A stretch of 64,000 bases of DNA from Prevotella sp. HUN102 (GTDB taxonomy: Bacteria; Bacteroidota; Bacteroidia; Bacteroidales; Bacteroidaceae): the NCBI RefSeq assembly GCF_000688375.1, contig NZ_JIAF01000004.1, positions 2,232,001 to 2,296,000 of the forward strand, read 5' to 3'. Position numbers and translations under genes: made by a program. Below are positions 59,026-64,000 of this stretch, in pieces (the first letter of the stretch is position 1; every line of letters starts with the position of its first letter). Under the pieces are notes generated by a model. That model was not told where the DNA came from and did not search any database. It was given only the letters and a program-made list of their open reading frames with translations.

Positions 59026-62000
59026 ATGGCAAAATTAGATTATAAAGACATATACTCTAAACTGGGCAAGCGTACCGAGTGGTATGCGCTTGCCGTGCGT
59101 GATACCTTCCAGAAGCGCATAAGCGAAATAGTGGCTATGTGTGAGGAGCTGGATATTAACGAGGATAAGCCATTTGCATTTGCGGATTATAAAGATATAG
59201 CACCAGCCGTTCAAGCCAAGCTAAGGCAACTATATAGCGAGGTGTACCAATCCTTGCGAGGTAACATTGTAAGGGAGTGGAACTATGCCAACGACACAAC
59301 CGATAAGCTGGTTAAGGGCTTGTTTGGCAAACATAGCATAGAGGATAAGCACTATGCACGCTATTTTCAGCGCAACAAAGAGGCTATGAACAGCTTTTTT
59401 GAGCGCAGGCAGGACGGGCTGAATCTCTCCCAACGTGTTTGGCAGTATGTAGGGCAAGCTAAAACAGACCTTGAGGTGGCACTTGATTTGGGTATAGGGC
59501 AAGGGTTAAGCTCTGACACGCTCAATCGCAAGGTTAAGCAGTACCTTAATAACCCCGATGACCTCTTCCGTAGATTCCGTTATAAGGTTGGAGAGGACGA
59601 GGAGGGCAACCCTATTTATGGGCGCAAATGGAAACGCAGGAGGTATGATAAGGAAACAGATACCTTTTACTGGGTGGACGATAACCCAAAGAATTACCAT
59701 ACTGGGCAAGGTGTGTATAGGAGCAGTTACAAGAACGCTATGCGTTTGGCAAGAACTGAAACTAATATGGCTTACAGGACAGCCGACATTACACGCTGGC
59801 AACAAATGGAGTTTGTGCTGGGCTATGAGGTAAAACTAAGCCATAACCACCCTTGTACTGATATATGCGATGATTTGCAGGGTAAGTACCCCAAAGGGTT
59901 TGTTTTTAAGGGCTGGCATCCTCACTGCTATTGTTACATTGTGCCTATACTCTGCAAAGATAGCGAGCTGGGACAGCTAACAGAGACTATACTTAACGGA
60001 GAGGACACAAGTGCGTTTGCACCTGCTGGTATAATTACAGATGTACCAGCAGGCTTTACTGGTTGGATAGCAAATAATGAGGAGCGCATACGAAGTGCAG
60101 CCTCTTTGCCTTACTTTATAACTGATAATTACAAGAATGGAGAAATAGACAAAGGTTTTAAGTGGTTAAGGGAGCATAAAAATGAGGCTGGGCTGGCAAA
60201 CTTTAAGAAAGTATTAGCCAATAAAGAGTTGCAGCTTGATGCTATAAACAAAGTGCAACCGCTCACAGCTAAGGAGTTTGCAGAATGTAGCAATTATGTT
60301 GAAGCTGGCAAAGCAGGAGGTTTCCCTATTTGCACAACCCCACCAGCAACAGGCGTGCAGTTTGAGGAGTTAAGCAAGTTGGCAGACAAAGAAGAATTGG
60401 CTGCTATAATGCAAGAGGCTGCTAAGGGTAATAACACCCTCTCAACATATATAAACACAAAAGAGCTTGCAGAGTTGGAAAAGATAGCCACTCAAGCTAA
60501 GTTTGCAAGCAAAACAGAGGTACAATTTGTAGCCGTATTAGATAATGATGCGCTGGGAGCTGCAATAAAGGGCGACACAGGCTTATTTGCCAGCAGTCGG
60601 TATATTGGTACGAATTATAGTAATTTATGCTCTGTTGCGCTTGAAAATGGCTCTATCGCTGCTGATACAGGTGCAACGTGTGTTATAAAGCTACCTGCTG
60701 GCAGTAGATACCTACAAACTACTATTGGAGGAGAACATACGGCAATGCTCCTACCTAATACTAAACTCAAAGTAACAGGCAAGGAGGTTAAGGCTATTAC
60801 CCACGCAGGCAAGACTACCAATATAACGCATTATACGTTGGAGGTGGTAAACGATGGGAGCAGCTTTGTAAAGAGTATTGCAGAGATTAAAACACAAGTT
60901 GAGGCAGAGGTTACAGCATATAAGAAAGCTGTTAAGGCTGCCAACAATGTTATAAACGCAGCCAATAAATGGCATTATGGTTTACTGGGCGTTGATACAG
61001 CACCACTACAAGCAATCGTTAAGAGCGAGAGCAGCATAGAAATTAGCAAGGCTACTAAGGTGTTGGCAAAAGAGATGGCAGGGGCTAAGAAGCTGGCACT
61101 TGCAGAGTATGAGAATATGCCTAACCTGTATGGGCTTACATTGGAGTTTGGAGAGGCTAATGCAAAGGTATTTATGGAGAACTGGGCAAAGCACATCGGC
61201 AAGTCAAGCATTTATGACACCGATGAGCTATTCCTTAAAAAGGTTATCCAAAAGGAGTTGTATTATGCCAAACTCAACCCTAACAAATACCCTACAACCC
61301 AAAAGTTTATATATTTCTTTGAGAAGCTGGAGGAGCAATATAATACAAAGATTGCTATAAAAGCTCTGCAACCCGATGTTGATGCAGCCATTGTTTTTGC
61401 TCAAACAACAAAAAGTACAAAGGTAAAAACATTAGTAGCAGAATTACAGCAACTAATGAGCAGCCAAATGCTTGATGAGAGTGCTATTAAGGCTAAGTTA
61501 GAAACAGCACAAAAAGAAATTGATAGGTTAAACAAAGAGCGTTTAGCACGCCTAATTAAAAAAGGTATTGGCAAAGGGAGTACAAGTAAATATGATATGA
61601 CATCGGTGTACTCTGCACAAGAGGCAAAAGAGTATAACCGACTGCACGCTGAATTTCAAAAAGCACTCTTAAATAATAATGGAGATTATCGAGCAAGTGC
61701 AGTTCTACAAGCTCAAAATGCTTTGGCTGATTATGTAACAGATTTGGGTGTAAAGTACCAAAGTATTAACCCAAAATTGCCACATATAGGAGGCTATACA
61801 GATGCAGAGGTTAAGAAAGCCATAAAAGACTATTTAACGCACAAAACCAATACCAATGGTTTTGGAGTGTATAGTGGTTCAATAGGTGGAGAGTATGAAA
61901 GTGCAGCCTGTGAAAGTTATGCTAAAAAAATAGGGCTACCAGCAAAAGAACTCTCTATATTACGTAGGTACACAGCAGGTAGTAACTTTGTTAATGAGTA

Positions 62001-62478
62001 TGCGTATAAAGCTGACGATTGGATAAACTGGGCAATGCCAAAAATGAAACAAGCTGGTGTATATCATGAATTTGTAAAGCTCATAGAGGACTACCTAAAA
62101 GCCTATAATGGTGTGTGTGAAAAGATGCCAAGATACAATAGCCATACATATAGAGGGGTGCGTTTAAGCAAACCTGCTGCACAACAAATGTTGGCAGATA
62201 TACAGAGTGCTTATAACAGTGGCAAGGAATGGATTAGTTTAAACCCTATGAGTACAACAAGGGATATACGAGTAGCCGATGGGTTTGGTACAGATTTAAC
62301 CTTTCTTGTAAGAGGTAAAACAGGTGTTGATGTTAATCCTATTAGCCGTTTTATGGGAGAGGACGAATATGTATTTAGAGCTGGTAGCAAATTCCGTGTA
62401 TTGAGGGTGTACAAAGCTACTAAGCCCGACATTGCAAGAGTTGGTAGCTGGTGTGTTGAGTTAGAAGAAATACTTTAA
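59026..62478 (+). CDS. MuF head-morphogenesis protein fused to an ADP-ribosyltransferase toxin domain
   Basis: A 1150-residue protein. Residues about 130-315 are a MuF/SPP1 gp7 domain: RLARTETNMAYRTADI near 240 and the Cys/His-rich LSHNHPCTDICDDLQGKY, then WHPHCYCYIVPIL. Residues about 320-1000 are a long helical linker with no recognised domain. The C-terminus is an ADP-ribosyltransferase: YRGVRLS near 1041 (Arg), WISLNPMSTTRD near 1068 (STS-type motif) and FMGEDEYVFRAGSKFRVL near 1109 with the ExE pair Glu1112-Asp-Glu1114. MuF is packaged in the capsid, and phages are known in which it carries a toxin. The exact target is unknown. Confidence 0.82.
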   Translation: MAKLDYKDIYSKLGKRTEWYALAVRDTFQKRISEIVAMCEELDINEDKPFAFADYKDIAPAVQAKLRQLYSEVYQSLRGNIVREWNYANDTTDKLVKGLFGKHSIEDKHYARYFQRNKEAMNSFFERRQDGLNLSQRVWQYVGQAKTDLEVALDLGIGQGLSSDTLNRKVKQYLNNPDDLFRRFRYKVGEDEEGNPIYGRKWKRRRYDKETDTFYWVDDNPKNYHTGQGVYRSSYKNAMRLARTETNMAYRTADITRWQQMEFVLGYEVKLSHNHPCTDICDDLQGKYPKGFVFKGWHPHCYCYIVPILCKDSELGQLTETILNGEDTSAFAPAGIITDVPAGFTGWIANNEERIRSAASLPYFITDNYKNGEIDKGFKWLREHKNEAGLANFKKVLANKELQLDAINKVQPLTAKEFAECSNYVEAGKAGGFPICTTPPATGVQFEELSKLADKEELAAIMQEAAKGNNTLSTYINTKELAELEKIATQAKFASKTEVQFVAVLDNDALGAAIKGDTGLFASSRYIGTNYSNLCSVALENGSIAADTGATCVIKLPAGSRYLQTTIGGEHTAMLLPNTKLKVTGKEVKAITHAGKTTNITHYTLEVVNDGSSFVKSIAEIKTQVEAEVTAYKKAVKAANNVINAANKWHYGLLGVDTAPLQAIVKSESSIEISKATKVLAKEMAGAKKLALAEYENMPNLYGLTLEFGEANAKVFMENWAKHIGKSSIYDTDELFLKKVIQKELYYAKLNPNKYPTTQKFIYFFEKLEEQYNTKIAIKALQPDVDAAIVFAQTTKSTKVKTLVAELQQLMSSQMLDESAIKAKLETAQKEIDRLNKERLARLIKKGIGKGSTSKYDMTSVYSAQEAKEYNRLHAEFQKALLNNNGDYRASAVLQAQNALADYVTDLGVKYQSINPKLPHIGGYTDAEVKKAIKDYLTHKTNTNGFGVYSGSIGGEYESAACESYAKKIGLPAKELSILRRYTAGSNFVNEYAYKADDWINWAMPKMKQAGVYHEFVKLIEDYLKAYNGVCEKMPRYNSHTYRGVRLSKPAAQQMLADIQSAYNSGKEWISLNPMSTTRDIRVADGFGTDLTFLVRGKTGVDVNPISRFMGEDEYVFRAGSKFRVLRVYKATKPDIARVGSWCVELEEIL

Positions 62479-62481
62479 CGA

Positions 62482-62517
62482 GAATACCCGAAGCGTGTAT
62501 TACTGCTTCGGGTATTC
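62482..62517. terminator. Bidirectional terminator between the convergent genes
   Basis: GAATACCCGAAGC (62482-62494) and GCTTCGGGTATTC (62505-62517) form a 13-bp perfect stem. It lies 4 bp after the MuF stop and overlaps the last codons of the leftward gene. Confidence 0.82.
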
Positions 62518-63147
62518 TGCCATATAGCTTGTTTGCTCCAATACGATTTGTTGAGGCTCTGTAAAATGTAGGCTATTAGCCTCTATGTTACACAAATACC
62601 CTTTAAGGTGTTGAGTAAATACCTCTATACTGGGCATATTGCCAAAATGCTGTTTGAGGTACATAAATTCAAAATCCCACCAAAAGCCAGCATTTACCTC
62701 TTTGTCTGATTTTAAGTAAGACCAAGGATTTGTAGCCTCTCCTTTATACCATCTAAAATATGTTGGATAATCCTTTGTTACCTCAAATTGAGGATTATAA
62801 AACCTCTCCTCTATACCGTGTTTATACAAGTACTCAACCCATAACTTACAGCCATTTTTAATGAGTTTATGAGCAAAAGAATGAGTAGAGAACTCCAATA
62901 TTGCATCTATAATGTTTGCAAATTCTTTTTGAGGCTCTTTGTATTTTTCAAAGAAGTATGCAGGATTACGCTCCTCCAATTTGCTATATTTTTCAGCTCC
63001 ATTAACCCAGTAGTATTCCACATACCAAAACATTGCAGCTATTTCATTATAGCGCATACACCAAGCCCCTTGTTTGTCGTTTACCTCCTCAAAAGGATTG
63101 GTATGCTCTCCTTTGTAGTACCTATATTCTTTATCCATCGCCTGCAA
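62500..63147 (-). CDS. Internally duplicated protein, candidate immunity protein or phage cargo
   Basis: A 215-residue, aromatic-rich acidic protein with two similar halves: YRYYKGEHTNPFEEVNDK followed by a WYVEYYWV stretch near the start, and FRWYKGEATNPWSYLKSD followed by FWWDFEFMYL later. The unit KGExTNP plus an aromatic helix is thus repeated. No family is recognised. It is convergent with the MuF-ART gene and shares the terminator with it, so it is not in the same transcript. An immunity or accessory role is only a guess from position. Confidence 0.6.
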   Translation of the reverse strand: MQAMDKEYRYYKGEHTNPFEEVNDKQGAWCMRYNEIAAMFWYVEYYWVNGAEKYSKLEERNPAYFFEKYKEPQKEFANIIDAILEFSTHSFAHKLIKNGCKLWVEYLYKHGIEERFYNPQFEVTKDYPTYFRWYKGEATNPWSYLKSDKEVNAGFWWDFEFMYLKQHFGNMPSIEVFTQHLKGYLCNIEANSLHFTEPQQIVLEQTSYMAEYPKQ

Positions 63148-63163
63148 AGTTAGTCTAAATAAA

Positions 63164-64000
63164 TCATTTACGCTCTATCATTGGTAATATATTGTGTTTT
63201 TTAAGCTCCTCATACAAAAATAAACGCCCTTTTTGTCGCCATTCTGTATGCTGTACTGTACCAATAGTACCATTGTGATGTGTTATTTGTATTGTTTTGC
63301 TATGTACAAATCCCATACTTATGTATGGAGAGTAAAGTACCCACTGTTTATTTACTTTACGCTGTATTTTGAGGTCTGCCAGCACCTTGTTAAAGGCTTT
63401 TGCACTCATACCATAGTCCTGTGCTATTTGAGTTATGGTTACAGTTTCCTTGCTACTCAAAATAACCTCTATATAATCCGTTTTCTTTTGTAGCTCTACA
63501 ACCTCCGTTGTAAGGCTCTCTATTTGCCTATTCTGAATTGCTATTTGCCTTTGTTGCTCTGTATTTTGTTGGCGCAACATTTTCAATTTGCTTGCAACCT
63601 CTATAATTAGGTCGGGGTTCTCTACAAGCTGCTCAATTGTGGGTTGTGTAGCTGTAAATCCTATTTGGAGTAGCTCCTTAATCCTATCATTACACCAAAT
63701 GGCAAATGCAGGGCTTAACCAGCGTGCAAACTCCAACGCAACATCTTCGTGCATCCAAGTGCCTTGTAGTGATGGACTTCCACCTTTTACAACCCTAATG
63801 GCTTGAAAATCAGCCGAAACGCTTTTTCTCACTTCGGTTAATGCGTTTATAAACTCTTTTGATGTTTGATTTTGCAACCAATCGCTTGTGCGCTTTCCAA
63901 AAGGTTTTGCCATTTCGGTTGCGTTTACATACAAGCACCCTGTTTCTTTACGAAAACTTACAGGTGCATCGCTGTACTGAAATACGGATAAATTACTCAT
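63164..64000 (-). CDS. KilA-N/phage antirepressor protein
   Basis: A 278-residue protein: an N-terminal KilA-N domain (CLYVNATEMAKPFGKRTSDW, then MHEDVALEFARWLSPAFAIW), a coiled coil (LRQQNTEQQRQIAIQNRQIE) and a C-terminal KilAC-type DNA-binding domain (ITQIAQDYGMSAKAFNKVLA). Such proteins act as phage antirepressors or regulators. The ATG lies exactly at the window edge, so a longer start beyond it cannot be excluded. It is leftward and 16 bp from the candidate immunity gene. Confidence 0.82.
   Translation of the reverse strand: MSNLSVFQYSDAPVSFRKETGCLYVNATEMAKPFGKRTSDWLQNQTSKEFINALTEVRKSVSADFQAIRVVKGGSPSLQGTWMHEDVALEFARWLSPAFAIWCNDRIKELLQIGFTATQPTIEQLVENPDLIIEVASKLKMLRQQNTEQQRQIAIQNRQIESLTTEVVELQKKTDYIEVILSSKETVTITQIAQDYGMSAKAFNKVLADLKIQRKVNKQWVLYSPYISMGFVHSKTIQITHHNGTIGTVQHTEWRQKGRLFLYEELKKHNILPMIERK

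Overview
The window looks like a chromosome segment of a Bacteroidales bacterium, most likely Prevotellaceae. The pointers are promoters of the TTTG-N18-20-TAnnTTTG type, type IX secretion (T9SS) C-terminal sorting domains, an HU-like protein of the Bacteroidetes type, CTnDOT-like mob/tra genes, and Bacteroidetes-specific families (DUF4369, DUF4494, YWFCY coupling protein, PcfJ/PcfK). The genus is inferred, not proven.

1-25.0 kb is a mosaic, decayed integrative conjugative element (ICE). On the left are mobC, mobB and mobA (coupling ATPase, relaxase, relaxosome protein), reading leftward. The start of the tra operon expected opposite them is gone. In its place lie remnants of an ICE accessory module, a 621-bp repeat, and a cassette of two paralogous secreted BNR/VPS10-like proteins with T9SS sorting domains plus a TonB-dependent receptor of haem-receptor type. 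The cassette abuts a traN that has lost the start of its signal peptide, followed by traO, traP, traQ and a lysozyme gene. An AT-rich cargo island with a SIR2-domain protein between two small membrane-protein genes comes next. Then an eight-gene leftward accessory operon (PcfJ, ArdA, PcfK and small proteins) ends at a second copy of the repeat. The repeat may encode a structured RNA.

25.1-40.6 kb carries ordinary chromosomal genes: an HU-like protein, a TcmP-like methyltransferase, mfd, a dolichol-phosphate-mannose-synthase-like glycosyltransferase, a secreted protein, an acyltransferase, a metallophosphoesterase, dihydroorotase, a DUF4369 lipoprotein, a small membrane protein, an FtsB/DivIC-like protein and dnaX. 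The 0.85 kb after mfd is noncoding and rich in inverted repeats.

40.66-64.0 kb is the left and central part of a prophage next to tRNA-Arg(CCG): integrase, a divergent repressor/Cro control region, a recombination set (SbcC-like ATPase, RecT, metallo-beta-lactamase-fold nuclease), a replication set (initiator-like gene with internal iterons and an AT-rich tract, DnaC-like loader, SSB, exonuclease), a DNA methyltransferase, many small genes, a portal protein and a 1150-residue MuF head protein ending in an ADP-ribosyltransferase domain. A convergent gene right behind it could be its immunity partner, and a KilA-N antirepressor-type gene closes the window. Terminase is not seen at its usual place before the portal.

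Most worth follow-up: the MuF-ART toxin and its neighbour, the SIR2/membrane-protein island, the iteron array inside the replication gene, and the paired 621-bp repeats with the replaced tra region.
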